Below, in pieces: positions 23,420 through 35,111 of a stretch of 64,000 bases of DNA; the stretch's first letter is position 1; every line of letters begins with the position of its first letter. Source of the DNA: Triatoma infestans (lineage: Eukaryota > Arthropoda > Insecta > Hemiptera > Reduviidae). Both the position numbers and the translations under genes were made by a program. The notes under the pieces were generated by a model, which worked only from the letters and a program-made list of their open reading frames with translations, was not told where the DNA came from and did not search any database. Where the stretch lies: the NCBI GenBank assembly GCA_011037195.1, contig JAAEAF010008045.1, positions 1 through 64,000 on the forward strand, written 5' to 3'.

Positions 23420-24810
23420 GAGTACAATTTAGTCGCCAGATCAACTTTGAAGAATTAGTATATTTCAATCTTGAAAAGTTTACCAATCTAATTACACTAG
23501 TTAATCTACAGTCATAACAAGCAAGAGTTCTAACTATTCACGTCGCTCTTCAAGCGACATCACATCAGCCAGTAATTTTGATTCCAGTGATTTTGACTCC
23601 TCTTTACAAACATCGTCACTCTTCGCGCGGACACTCTACCCTCTATAAACTCTTCTCTACTTACTCTGTAAATCGTTAAAATATAAATTGAGTTAACAGT
23701 TTATTTGTTCTCAATTCATCATTTCATCATCACCAACCAATAAATCCACTATAGAAGCCATTAAATTAAAAATAGACGAAACCACATCGGAATGAAAAGT
23801 ACATTTAAAATTACTCCACTTTAAAAAAAAGAAATAATAAAAATAAAAAAATATATTTTTCAGTGTAATTTTTAAGAAAACTTAGTTTAATTGCACTTAG
23901 TTAGATTTATAGTGTCTCAGTTATTTTACTAACTAGAATTTAGGTTAAGTGGCATTATTATGGTATCCATTAAAGTTTAACAATCAAGAAACTATGTAGT
24001 GAATACATGCAACTATTATATAAATTATGTTAACTTTGACCTAACTCTAAAACCTTTGTCATTTAATAAAATACTTGTAATTAGTACGCATTGTCATCAG
24101 AATTTAGTGTTTTAATAATAAATATAGAGTTTGTACAATGTGTTTGATAATTTACAACCAGGACACGTATCTAATAAATCATGAGGTTTAAGGAGCAGTA
24201 AGTATAAAAGTATAGATAATCAGTTCAAAAACATTTGTTTTTTCGTAGGAGCAGGTTTTGATTAAGACCGGTCAGATGCTGAAAGCAATATAAATTGACC
24301 TAAACTTTAAAATCCCTGAAGACTTCTTCAAGCTAGACTGATTTAGATTAGTAGATATCTTCAATTATGAATAATTGATCATTAAAATTAATGGAAAATT
24401 ACAATTTTTCGTTTCGCTGTGACTCCAGAGAATAACACTTAAGATCATATCTTCATGATATACTAATAGTATACTAGATGCAGCCAAGTTCTGCGTCAAA
24501 GTTAATTCCTTCTGCTCCATCAAACTCTAAGGGAAATGATTTGGTTCAGATTGAAAATCTAAATGTAACTTCGGACTACTTAGTGTGGTTTCGCGAGTCT
24601 CTTGCTCAAACTCTAAACTCTGTAATTATCTTGCCCTCTTTGTTGGCAATTAGGCACTTCATTTGTAGAACTAGTTGTAGTTTTGATTTAAATCGATTTG
24701 AATTCAGTTTCAATTTAAGTGAAGCTACAATTGACAAACCAATTACAAGTTAATAGGACTAATCACCATCAAATGCGCCACGCAAAAGCTGGACTTTCAA
24801 TTAGTTGCAT
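23420..24810. other. No gene seen
   Basis: AT-rich. A 91-codon open frame at 24478-24750 on the plus strand has no motif that I recognise. 24752-24788 resembles 20882-20918 (AATCACCA then CGCCAC), perhaps a shared short repeat. Confidence 0.5.
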
Positions 24811-24819
24811 TAACATAAT

Positions 24820-26020
24820 ATCTTTTAATTTTTCGTTTGTTCTGTCCCAATGAATTTCCATTTTTTATATATAAGATATTTCATACAAATTTGTAAGTCA
24901 ATGGGAGGCGTGACAACTTCAGTATATGTAGAGAATGCGTTTTGCACATAGACCTCGAGGTGGCCTATCTGATCCAACGTGGAACGATATCTGCGAAATC
25001 CTGCTTGAAAGTGACTGACAAGTCCTCTCATTTCTAGTACTTAACCAAACTATAATTTATAAATTCGAGGACCTTACTCAAGGAAGTGGTCAATGTGTTT
25101 GATCTATAATTGGAGGGATCAGTGAGGTCTTTTCCTTTTTTAGGCATTGGTATAATAATGCTTCCCCCCTCCAACAGTAGGGTATTAGCCGGTCTTCCAG
25201 ATGCTGTATAATCTGAGAAGGTCATCCTTTCATTTGCATTTATTATCTTACAGTATGGATCTCATCCATATCTGGCGAAGAATGATTGTATTTCTTTTGA
25301 GCATTTTATAATTCATGCATAGTCAGCGATTCGTTATAAGCTTTATCAATAGTAGTCTCAAAATCAAGTGGCTATGCCCATGTCACCTTTTCGCCGGAGG
25401 AATTCGACCGAGTAGCTTGTGAGCTAGATACTCGCTCAAAGAGTTTTTGACAAAGGCCTCAGCCACTTCTACCGGCTTGGTTTCGACAACAGCATTAATT
25501 AGTGGGAATAGTATTGACGGGGTTTTACGTCCATCAGATAAGGCTTTTGTCTTATTTCTCACCTCCTTTAGCGTTGACAACGTAGAAATCTTTGATATGT
25601 AGGATGTGAGGGTTGCCTTTTTTTGCTTCTTTGATTATCCGCTTCTCTCTGGCTCTTAGTTTTTTTAAAAATTTATTACATTTTTCACCGTCGGATATAT
25701 TTTAAAACTATATAGAGCCTTCTCAAGACGGGTGGTCTCGTGACTTTCACGCCTGCTCGCGGCACGCACTAACGCCTTCTTGAACAAATTTTTGTCGAGG
25801 GTAACATAACACGTAAAGGTTGGTATTACCACTTTGCTTGCTTAAGCAGGCCAGTTTGCGCTTTTGATGCTATCTAGTGGTTAGTTCAAAATTTTGACTT
25901 GGAAATGGAGCTCGATATAAGATTGGGAAATGGTCGGCATGATAAAGTATATTTAATGTGGTCGATGGCAAGCGAACTGTAATGGTGAGCGCCAAACTCG
26001 GTAGGTTTCTTTATACTTAT
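24820..26020 (-). pseudogene. Degraded LINE: endonuclease end to RT fingers
   Basis: Reading the minus strand from right to left, the order fits a non-LTR ORF2. Near 25930-25970 a HADHFPI-like block corresponds to the SDH motif at the end of an APE endonuclease. A basic linker follows (25383-25580 and upstream). Then SIIIPMPKKGKDLTDPSNYR (within 25034-25225) is the RT fingers block, and FQAGFRRYRSTLDQIGHLE (within 24825-25031) is the QxGFRxxRST palm-entry block. Stops and frame shifts separate the parts and the YADD half is missing, so it is old and inactive. I found no target duplication. Confidence 0.8.
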
Positions 26021-26763
26021 TATGATTATTATTAATAGTTCAGTTTTTTAAAAACTAATAGAATTATGTTTCAGAATTTATGAAATAAGTTTTTTTCTCA
26101 AATTCTAATTGTATTATATTTTCTGAAACATTGTAACTAAATAAGTTAATATGTTTTCTACTATATAATCTCACCATTATGTCTCATAATATAAAGAAAT
26201 AAAAATAAAATATAGTATTGTTAGAATTAGTTTTATATCCGTTTGTTGGTAATATAAAAAAAAATATGTATATAAAAAAGTAAAAAATATATTGTGCCTG
26301 GCTGGGCTCTTTGTGCAAGTTATATGACAACAGTTACATTATTTCTTGTACTTATAAAAAACATTTACACCAAGCATATGTACTAAATAAATTCATTTTT
26401 ACAGTTGTATTACTCTCCATATCTTACTGAAAATCATAACTTTGATTAAACCTATTTAACCACCACAAAAAGTGCAATAAGTTAACGTATTTAAGTATTA
26501 TAAAAATACCATTCAATAAAGCACATTGTCAGAGGTTATATATTTCCTAATTTTGTTTATTTACTGTACAATTCCTTATACTATTAAAATAATATTTAAT
26601 AAATTTATATAAAAATATTTTCGCACGGTGATTGCTTAGCGCTTAAAAGCGTAATTTGCTCGCAGATCTTCTTAGAGCAAATCTTCTTGATAACTAAGGA
26701 GTTATCATTTACTTTCTCTCAATTCCATACTTTAGTCTCATTGATTTCAATTCCAACTTTTTG
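26021..26763. other. No gene seen
   Basis: AT-rich, no recognised signal. Confidence 0.5.
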
Positions 26764-26783
26764 TTTAGGCTTTTGTTTTGGAT

Positions 26784-27007
26784 GTCCTCACGTTGGTCTA
26801 GTGGCTAGCGCACTTGCCTTTCGTGCGAGAATTCCGGGTTCGATTCCCGTGAGGGCAAAGTCGGTGTTGACCCAGCATCGTGATAAAAAGTGGGAAGCTA
26901 CAGTTAGTAGCACCCTAGGTAGTGAAGGCCAGAACTAAACGGCGTGGGAACTGCGGCGTGCTTACCAAACGCCCCTCATATTCAAATCGCCGTAAGGTTT
27001 TTTTTTT
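26784..27007 (+). mobile_element. SINE-3 with tRNA-Glu-like head
   Basis: The head at 26785-26856 folds as a tRNA. The acceptor arms TCCTCAC/GTGAGGG pair, the A box is GGTCTAGTGG, the anticodon loop CTTTCGT gives TTC (Glu), and the B box is GGTTCGATTCC. A body of about 140 bp follows with no early TTTT terminator, ending in a run of T. Flanks at 26764-26783 and 27008-27026 match over about 19 bp (ending GTTTTGGAT) with one substitution and one indel, so this is a retroposed element and not a tRNA gene. Confidence 0.78.
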
Positions 27008-27026
27008 TTTAGGGTTTGTTTTGGAT

Positions 27027-27840
27027 TGATGCATTTGGATGTTTTAGGTTAGTACCCCTTAGGGTCTGGTTTTGCGAAGAGATTTATTACCCTCCTGCTG
27101 AAATGTGGGGAAACATAAAAACGTAGCTTTAATGTTTTGTTTTTTTTTTAATTTTAGGAAATATCAGAGACGCACGCTGCCAGAGGAGTGAGTCCAGCAT
27201 GTCCCTTTTTACGATTTGTCATGAATAGAAAATAAAGAGCGAAAATGTTTCCAATAGTTGAGGCCAGGTTATTTGATATTGCATCCGCGGGGTTAGTTTT
27301 TGAGGATTATGAAATAATAATTTCTTTATGTTCGAAGGATATTATAGGATATTATAATGTGGTCTCTCCCTCTGAGTCAATTTACAAGTTATAGTGCTGT
27401 ACAGTACACGGTAGCGAACTTGATAATAAATAAGAAGACTTTATGTGTGGGAGTTTGCTAGCATCTCTTTCTGGCAAGAGTTTCTCAAATATTTTGAAAA
27501 AAAAACGATAACAAACTGACTTGATAATTAACTGGAGAAAAAAATGATTCGGAAGATTTCCTGGGCTGATCAACAATAAAAAAAATTGAGTATATTTCCA
27601 GAAGATTATTGGTTAAGTTTCTTGATGTAAAAAATTTTCCAAACTATTATAATTATTATTTCAAATTCGACTATGTAATAAATAAATGCCAAGTTTTTAC
27701 AGCATTTCTTTCATCAGGTTTCACATACAGCGAAAAAAAAAGAATCTTTTGAGACAGACAGAAAAACTGATGAATAACAAAGTTGCCAATATCATTTTTT
27801 ATTGTCTGTTTTAAAGAAAGAATTAAATTGGCATTTCTAA
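27027..27840. other. No gene seen
   Basis: No coding or repeat signal recognised. Confidence 0.5.
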
Positions 27841-27849
27841 AATTATATC

Positions 27850-28480
27850 AAACCTGTGGGTGAATGTAGGGGGGAAAACTTAATGGGCTCTCTTAGAGTA
27901 GGGTAGAGCTCTTATGGGTATGTATAGCAGGCAATGAGAGTGGGCCGATGAGTTGGCCTAAAGTCATATCCACATTACCATTTTGTGGTTCCGAGTCTGC
28001 AGTACCTGTCATTAAGCAATTTTGTGACAGAGAAGATAAACAATGATGGAAAAAGGAATTTGAGAAGCACTGGAGGGGGCATATGGTGTGGTACGTTCAG
28101 GCAGCAAGTTTTATAAAAGATATAAGGCAGATGGAGACTTGAAGTATCTTCTCTCTCTCAATAGGTTACAATTGAGGGCTCTGGTAGGTTTATTGACTAG
28201 AAACGCCTGGCTAGCCATTCATTTATGTAAAATAGACAGGACGTTCAGTATTATCAGTCAGAATTGTGAAGTAGAGTCCGGGAAACTGTGTACCACAACC
28301 TGCCTTGTTTCACAAATGCTTTTTCTTCTATATTTAGAGCTTGAGGACATTTTAAGATATTGTAGTCAAACCGGTAGATTGCTGTGTGTCTTCTTCTTAG
28401 GAGCAGAATTTATTTTCTCCGGGGTATAGGATCATATTGGCTTAGATCCCGTGCTGTCGGACACCCATCATTAATAATAA
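27850..28480 (+). pseudogene. Degraded LINE: end of RNase H and C-terminal domain
   Basis: Around 27930-28060 the frames give GNE, a DELA-like stretch and LPFCGSESAVPV, matching the end of a LINE RNase H domain and linker. At 28140-28220 LSLNRLQLRALVGLLTRN matches the LNR-QLR-LVGLLTGH block that comes before the Cys motif. At 28335-28385 LEDILRYCSQTGRLL matches the end of such ORFs. The Cys motif itself has decayed. It resembles the RNase H-bearing LINE at 35112-36512 but lies in the opposite orientation and is more decayed. Confidence 0.68.
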
Positions 28481-29600
28481 TAAAGTTACCCAGATTAAAA
28501 ATGAATTCAATTTATCCGATAAAACTTTTTTCTATTAAAAATTTGCTTGCCTGCACTTGAGTATTTTTTTTTCGTCTATTATGATTTATATTTAGCCATC
28601 TCATGTTTCTAACTCTTATTGTTATTTAAAAATTTAAAAAAAAAAAAAACTAAGCGTACCCAAAAAACCTTTGAGTCGGAAGCAATTGGAAATGTGATAG
28701 GCTGGACATAGGGTCGATGATGCCCATTATTACTTTCGATTCCAACCACACACTCTACTCAAGTCCTCCGGTAACTTCAAAACTGAAAAATCCTTAAAAT
28801 CAAGATCTTAAATCTTCTGGAGTTTCTTTAGTTTTTATGTTATTGACAGCAAGAAGAATGAAATCTACTCCAAATATTGTATTTGCACTTGTAATTACAA
28901 TATATTATATTTATACTTTTTACTTATAAGAACAATTATAATTAAGAAGTGTAAAAGAATTAGCGGTTAAGAGAGCGATTATGTGAAACTAATGACCAAA
29001 GTTACTTCTTGCAAGTGTATGCTCTCGATGAATTTGACTATCACCTCATAAGAGTTTGATGTGTTCATAAACTCTTCAAGATGGTTTGATGGTTGCATTA
29101 AAACTAATTGATTGTATAATTTTATAAACTTTATCACAAACTTCTTTTCCTTCTGATTTCCAATTCACCATTTGTTTAAAACGCAACGCTAACTAGTATT
29201 TATAAAATAAAAATTGGGGCTTCCATCTTGGAGAATTTGGGCAAAACTTGTTGCTTAAACTTGTAGCCTTGCCAAACAATGGCGTCGCTTATGAACGAGG
29301 TGGATGCACAATACAATACAAGATAGCAGTTGCTCTGCATTGTGGTAAAAGATAAAAAGCATGATATCAGTGACGCTGTCTATGGCAGTGATAAGAATTA
29401 TATTATTTCTGTTTCAAACTCGAACTCAACAGTTCTGTATTATGCACAATAGATAATAGTGAATCATAGGCAAGTCACATTTGATATTCGTTTAGGCCAA
29501 ATTACAGCAACACGCGTAAGTTTTTGTCAAAATCCTCAACTGAAAGTTTCTCTTTAATATGTTTTACGCGTATTCTTGGAAACGCTAATTACGATATCTT
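28481..29600. other. No gene seen
   Basis: No recognised signal. Confidence 0.5.
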
Positions 29601-29605
29601 TTTTT

Positions 29606-29855
29606 TAATTAATTTAAGGCGCGCCAACATCCATGGTCATTGGCGCCCGGAGATTTCTTAGTTCACTGCCGGCTTCCGGACAGTGTTCTGTCATTACAGA
29701 CAACACTGTCAATCACTGGACAGTGAGCTTGTAGGGGTCAATCACTGGACAGTGGGCTTGTAAAAAAAATCTGAGGTCAGCACAGCTAGACTCAAACTCG
29801 TGTCCTTCGCGTGGGAGACCAGTGCGCTAACCACTCAACTATTCTCCTCCCTGAT
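29606..29855 (-). mobile_element. SINE-1 copy with internal 29-bp duplication
   Basis: On the minus strand it shows the tRNA-like head (GTTAGCGCACTGGTCTCCC, B-box region near 29790), the body, and the end AATGACCATGGATGTTGGCGCGCC. GTCAATCACTGGACAGTG occurs twice, at 29708 and 29737, which is a 29-bp tandem duplication not seen in other copies. Confidence 0.85.
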
Positions 29856-30949
29856 TATATTATTTAAATTTGATATTAACTTCAGAAAAAAAAAAAAATG
29901 AACCATCAATTTTGAAAACAATTTTCCAAAATCATTAATTTTTTAGGCGTTAAAAGAGTGTGGGATTTTAGCCATAACTTTTGTCATTTCATGGAATTTA
30001 CGGTTCTGTCTACTTATAATACTAATTAGATAAAAAAAATTAGTAATACTTCCAATATTGAAAGACAATTTGTCTATATTCTTTAATATTACTGTACGAA
30101 AACCAAACCTCCCCAAAAACCCCCCGAGATTAGCAAGACGCAGTTGAGCTAATTAATTATCTATACTCAAGTTTCTTTTCCATTCCATTCCAAAATTATA
30201 TTGGAATTTATTGTACATGCATTTTTCCATATTAAACTTAAACATATATGTATAAAATAAATCTAAAAAAGCAACACATAGACTATAAAAAAGAAAAAAA
30301 AAGAACATACACACAATGATACATAAATTCTTGTCGTGAAAAAAAAAAGAAGAAACTAAGAGCGCAATAAAAAGTGAAAGGGAGCAACACGTATATATAA
30401 ACGCCAACTGGCAATTCATAAATCTCTATTAAGTTCTTGTTTTTTTTTTTTGAACCGTGTGTTTTTGGCCTAGACATTCAGATAAATTTTCACGTTTTGA
30501 AAAAGAATGATTACAATTCTGACAATTGCTGAACAAAATCAAGTTTTTTTTTCTATAATTTGTCTTTATCTAGAAATAAAAGAGATTACATATTAACAAC
30601 TAGATAATAATTAAATGGAATACATAATTATTAAGTGTATGCGATATTCAATAATTAATTTGTATTTAATAACATTTTTTATTATAATTAAATTCAAATT
30701 TCTTATTATTATATATTTCTAACATTATAAGCATTTGATTTTTTTAATTTTTTTTTTTTCAGATTCAATTAATACAGATTTCTAAAAGGCAAAAAATGGT
30801 CTTAAAATTGTTAAAATATTATCTTAATTTATTAATTTTCCATTATATAGAAAGAATGTGCAAATTTCATATATTATTAAGAATGTTAATACTAAAACTG
30901 GAAATATATAAATGGTATGTGTAATGGAATCGTTTATTGTGATTCCTGA
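29856..30949. other. AT-rich stretch, no gene seen
   Basis: A T run plus CAG at 30748-30762 opens a frame of about 50 codons, judged spurious because of its extreme AT content. Confidence 0.5.
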
Positions 30950-31410
30950 TGTAGTAGATGTCTTGAAGAGGGCGGAAGTTAGTTTAGAGATTTGGAAGTT
31001 AGTGCTCGAATTATTAATAGTGATTTTATAAAAATAAACTGTATTTGAACAATGATTTTAACGTAATAAATGGTAACTAATAACAACAAAATACTTAGAA
31101 ATAACTAGATGATAATAACTAATAAATTAGAATGATATAAATAAATGAACTAAGATGCACAACTAAAGGATAATAAGTTTAAATAAAACTGTATAGGGAC
31201 GCGTAAACTGCTGCTCGTATATGAAGACGTACTCGTATAATCGTATATGATATAATCATCCCCTCTTCCAATGGGGCGAGTTTATATATTGGTGTTGGCC
31301 ACACTCACACCAAGACATCTCGCCTAGTGTGCGACCTTGTGCGACCTTCGTAGTTTGGTGACCCGATTTAGGTCAGTGGCCAGCCTTATCAGCGCTTGCT
31401 TTTGATGTAA
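30950..31410 (+). repeat. LTR-like interspersed repeat E, copy 2
   Basis: Matches 1377-1830 block by block: TGTAGTAGATGTCTTG, GATGCACAACTAAAGG, TATAGGGACGCG, CATCCCCTCTTCC, and a GACATCTCGCC-type end. No target duplication was found. Confidence 0.45.
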
Positions 31411-32433
31411 GGGTATTTACCCTTGGTTTGTTTGTTTGGCTCCGGCCTTGTTTTGAAGCTGGCTAGGCCACTAGTTGTAAATTATTCTTTCTTTGTTGGG
31501 TTTGACATTGCTATGACTTTGCCAATGTCAATGACTTTGCCATGTCATTACATATGAAATACGCGACGTACATATTTATACAGTTATAGACATTTCTTAA
31601 CTACCATCTCACAAATTAATTTGGCATATTTAATAAAGTTTTACTTATTTTAATCGTTAAGCTACTCATGTCTTCTCAAAACATTAACGGAAAAATGTTT
31701 CAACAAAAATTTAAAAGCCTTTTATAGACGTAGAAGTTGATAAAAATTATTTGAGCAGTTTTTTATGGAAAATTATGAAAAAATTATTTAGTAAAAACCC
31801 ATTCAAGTTTTCTATTTTCAGGAGACTTCAAAATATATATTAACGGTGATAATTTTAATTTCAAAAAATCTGTCACAGTTGTAACACTTTCTTTTTTTGA
31901 AACAGTAAAGAAAATCGAAATGAACAAGTTTTTTTAGTTTTTTTCTTTTATGATTGTGATGTGAGGAGGGTGTTTTTATAACCATTAAATCTACTTCTTA
32001 TCAGTTAATTAAAGTATAAGTCTTACCTGGCTTAAGACCACTTTCTAAGATCGATTCTACTTAAGTGTGATTTATACTTGAAATGTTAGTTTATTTATTT
32101 ACCTTCTACATTCTGTATTCCATTTATATTTTGAAAAAAATTAGAGTAAAATATGGTACATGGAAGGCAGCTCAATTAACCTTGTATTATATGAAATAAC
32201 ACTACCGAAAATTTATCCATACATTTATTTTCTAGTAGCGAAGGAACTGTGTGTCCTACTTTTTCTTTAGCGAACCAAGTTTTTGTTTATGCAATAAGAT
32301 TTGTTGAAACAAACAAAATATAGCAATTTTTTTTTTTTTTAAGGAGAATAATAGAATGGAAATTGCAATTAATATTAACTTGATACAATTAGAGGGAAAA
32401 TAATGGAAGATTCTTCTCGTCCGTTCTTAAATG
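31411..32433. other. Mostly unassigned; contains an R fragment
   Basis: 31684-31885 resembles a diverged R module (AAAAATGTTTCAACAAAAATT, GAGCAGTTTTTTATGGAAAAT, TTTAGTAAAAACCCATTC). The rest is unassigned. Confidence 0.4.
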
Positions 32434-32915
32434 ATGGATAAGGTTAGTGAGATTTGGTCTTTTTTAAAAATAAAAGAAAACATACTTTGCCAACGTTTAA
32501 ACAGATATATTGTCTTTATCAAGGCCTAAAAATAAGAAATGTTAAAACTTCAAAACATGAACAACTTTACATTATATACAACAATAAACATTATGAACAA
32601 CTTTATATTATATACAACAATAAACATTATGAACAACTTTATATTATATACAACAATAAACATTATGAACAACTTTATATTATATTATACTATATTTATT
32701 TATATTATATTTTTGGAAAATAAATAGGTGGGAACACCTCAACATTACAGAGAATATTGAACGATTTCATGTCATATTCATATGTCATGTTTTGAAGTTT
32801 TAACATTTCTTATTTTTATGCCTTGATAAAGAAATATATTTGTCGAAACGTTGGCAAAAATATGTTGTTTTTTTTTTTTTTAAAAAAAAGACCGAATCTC
32901 ACAATCCTTATCCAT
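32434..32915. mobile_element. Foldback element B
   Basis: Two long inverted arms, 32434-32560 and 32785-32915, both starting from ATGGATAAGG-type ends and nearly complementary throughout. The loop of about 225 bp holds a tandem repeat. The right arm carries CCTTGATAAAG...GAAACGTTGG at 32821-32855, a motif also present in the foldback at 56393-57206. No transposase; it probably moves with other machinery (inference). Confidence 0.72.
32557..32690 (+). repeat. 36-bp tandem repeat in foldback B loop
   Basis: About 3.6 units of 36 bp (GAACAACTTTATATTATATA then CAACAATAAACATTAT). Because 36 is a multiple of 3, a 12-residue peptide repeat appears in the plus frames; I regard that as a by-product and not a gene. 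Confidence 0.9.
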
Positions 32916-35080
32916 TAGTGAAAATAAAAATATAACAGCAGTTAAAACTGGTTTATAATCCGCGAATATAAAAAGTATGAAATCAAAATGAAATTGTCAA
33001 ACAAATTAGCATATGGCTTATAATAAAGTACAATACAAAGTTAGCTAACTTAATTGTACAGTGTCCCAGAATGAACTAACCACCACTACTGTAAGGATCC
33101 TGGCATCACTGAGGGGATTCCAGCCCGATAACGCGACCAACACTTACACTGACCCTGCCATCGCGTACACAATACACCCAGGCCTCAGAGACAGTTTAAT
33201 ATATGCAACTACTTAAGTTTATCCTACCACAGGTGTTTACCTGTGTTTACTAGTGGCTCTTGAACAGTTTTGCCTTCATACTCAATGACAAACAACTACT
33301 GACATCCATAGATTATTCTGGACACACTGGATTTGGCTTAATAGCCATTCTCTCTGCCCATCTTTTAGGTAAGTAAGACTGGAAAAATACTATCTATATA
33401 CAAAGAAGTTTATTATATTTACTGGAGGACCTCAAAGTGGTCCTCATTATGGATATTATACAGACCGGAACGCCGAATTCTATCCACAAAGGAATGGTAA
33501 TATAATCCAAGCTTCTGTGTAATCTATTGTATGGTTACGTTAAGTTCCCGTCTTTTAAATCTATCATGAGGGTAATAATTTACCAGATAAAATAAAGACC
33601 AATGTTACAGACATGCATGTATGAAAAGAAAATAACCTTGGTGAACAGCTCATGAAGGACCAAAGTTGCTAGACAACAATATTTTTATTGCAGAGCGTTT
33701 GATAAAGACTTTGTGGTTCGTAGTTTAGTTCTAGTCTTCGGTACAAGGTTCGCTAGCTACTTTCTTTCATCATGCTGAGTCACACACCGCCTGTGCCTTC
33801 ACGGGAATCGTTCATAAAATTCTCAGATCAAAGACGAATAGGCTAGCCATTAGAACAAAGCATAAGGGCTTACGGACAAGTAAGCGGATATAAATTCATG
33901 GATTTAACAATTGTAATATTTGACGACGAAAATGAAAATATCAATTTTCTAGGCAATATTCATATCCCAGGTCTAGAATTCGGAATCAAATTAAATAACA
34001 CACCACTTGAATAGATTTTCTCCTTGGTTATCCCTGCTTCTAGCCTCGGAACCTCTTCTATTTATTAAACAAAGCCGAGAACGTTAGACTCAACAAAAAG
34101 TATTGAAATCTTTAGAATTATTGCGGCTTAAATAAGGACAAAACATGATAAGCGAACAAAGCTATACAATGTTTATAATGTAAGCAATCTTATTGTTATG
34201 TATAGAGTAAAACTAAAGAAAATGAATAAGTATTTAAAGCAAAATTATATAAATCATTTTCATCTTTTCTAGACAGTATTATGAAATCTTTCTCCATTTA
34301 TAAGGACATAAATAACGTGCTAATGTAAGTGAGTTAGTCTGTGAAGCTATTATAACTGGCTGTAGAAGAGATAACTGTAAGCTATTGTTTGGCCGCACTA
34401 AAAGACGTTAGGTCCCATTAAGACAAGTGTCCTCTTTTGTTCCAATCATTGTCTTATAAAAGCAAGTAAGATGCTATATTTTGTCGTTTTTGGCTTGCCA
34501 GATTTTCAACTTTTATCTTAATTACCTTGTGTTGTGAGTTGTCACTGATTAAGAACTGGCTAAAAAGGATTGTGTTTATTGTTCTTGACTAATTTACTGG
34601 TAATCTTCTAAAAATACTACTCTATTCTAACTGTGAAAAGATTTAAGTGTATCGATAAAAATAAAGTTATTAAGTTTTGTTTAGAAAACAGCCTATCTCT
34701 TGTAAGAGTTTTATTTAGAATTTCACAGAGATTTGTGGCAGATTTTCTTAAATTTTCATGTACATGTCAAAACTTTTGGATTGCCAAACGTATCCACATG
34801 AACAATTGTCATCATTCTCCATTTTGAATTTCATTAAACAATTGTTGTGGATCTGAAATATTATTTCATAAAAAAATTCTACAAAAGTCCTTTATTTTCA
34901 TCTTAATTGGTCCTTTAAAGAAATTATGCATATGTCTATTAGGTTTGTAGAGAAGTTTTGGAGCTCTAGGAAATTTTATGATAAAATGTACGGATTCTTA
35001 GTCTTATATTTTGGATGATAATATTAATATTAGAAAATTTATTATTAAAGTATATTCGCCATCGACCTCACGTACAAGTA
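32916..35080. other. No gene seen; possible recursive splice site
   Basis: The GC-richer patch at 33060-33245 is unassigned. At 33346-33374 a pyrimidine tract is followed by TTTTAG and GTAAGT. 35040-35111 resembles the 3' half of SINE-2, in which the next LINE sits. Confidence 0.45.
33346..33374 (+). promoter_or_regulatory. Candidate recursive splice site (AG|GTAAGT)
   Basis: CATTCTCTCTGCCCATCTTTTAG directly abuts GTAAGTAAG. A polypyrimidine tract and acceptor AG joined to a perfect donor is the consensus of zero-length exons used to splice very long insect introns in steps. Nothing else shows that this DNA is transcribed, so this is a motif-only call. Confidence 0.3.
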
Positions 35081-35111
35081 GTTTTGAAGTTGAACCTAAA
35101 GCCTGCCTGAA

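Noticed and set aside
24478..24750. 91-residue frame
   Set aside because: No motif, no codon-pattern contrast with the flanks, no splice or promoter context.
26785..26856. A working tRNA-Glu gene
   Set aside because: A long target duplication flanks the whole 224-bp unit, no terminator follows the tRNA part directly, and one T-stem pair is lost. It is a SINE head.
30763..30913. An exon between TTTTTTTTTTTTTCAG and GTATGT
   Set aside because: About 50 open codons but extremely AT-rich and rich in Leu, Ile and Lys, as expected from AT bias. No protein feature.
32454..32727. Protein with a 12-residue repeat
   Set aside because: Caused by a 36-bp tandem repeat inside a non-coding foldback loop; two different frames are open for the same reason.
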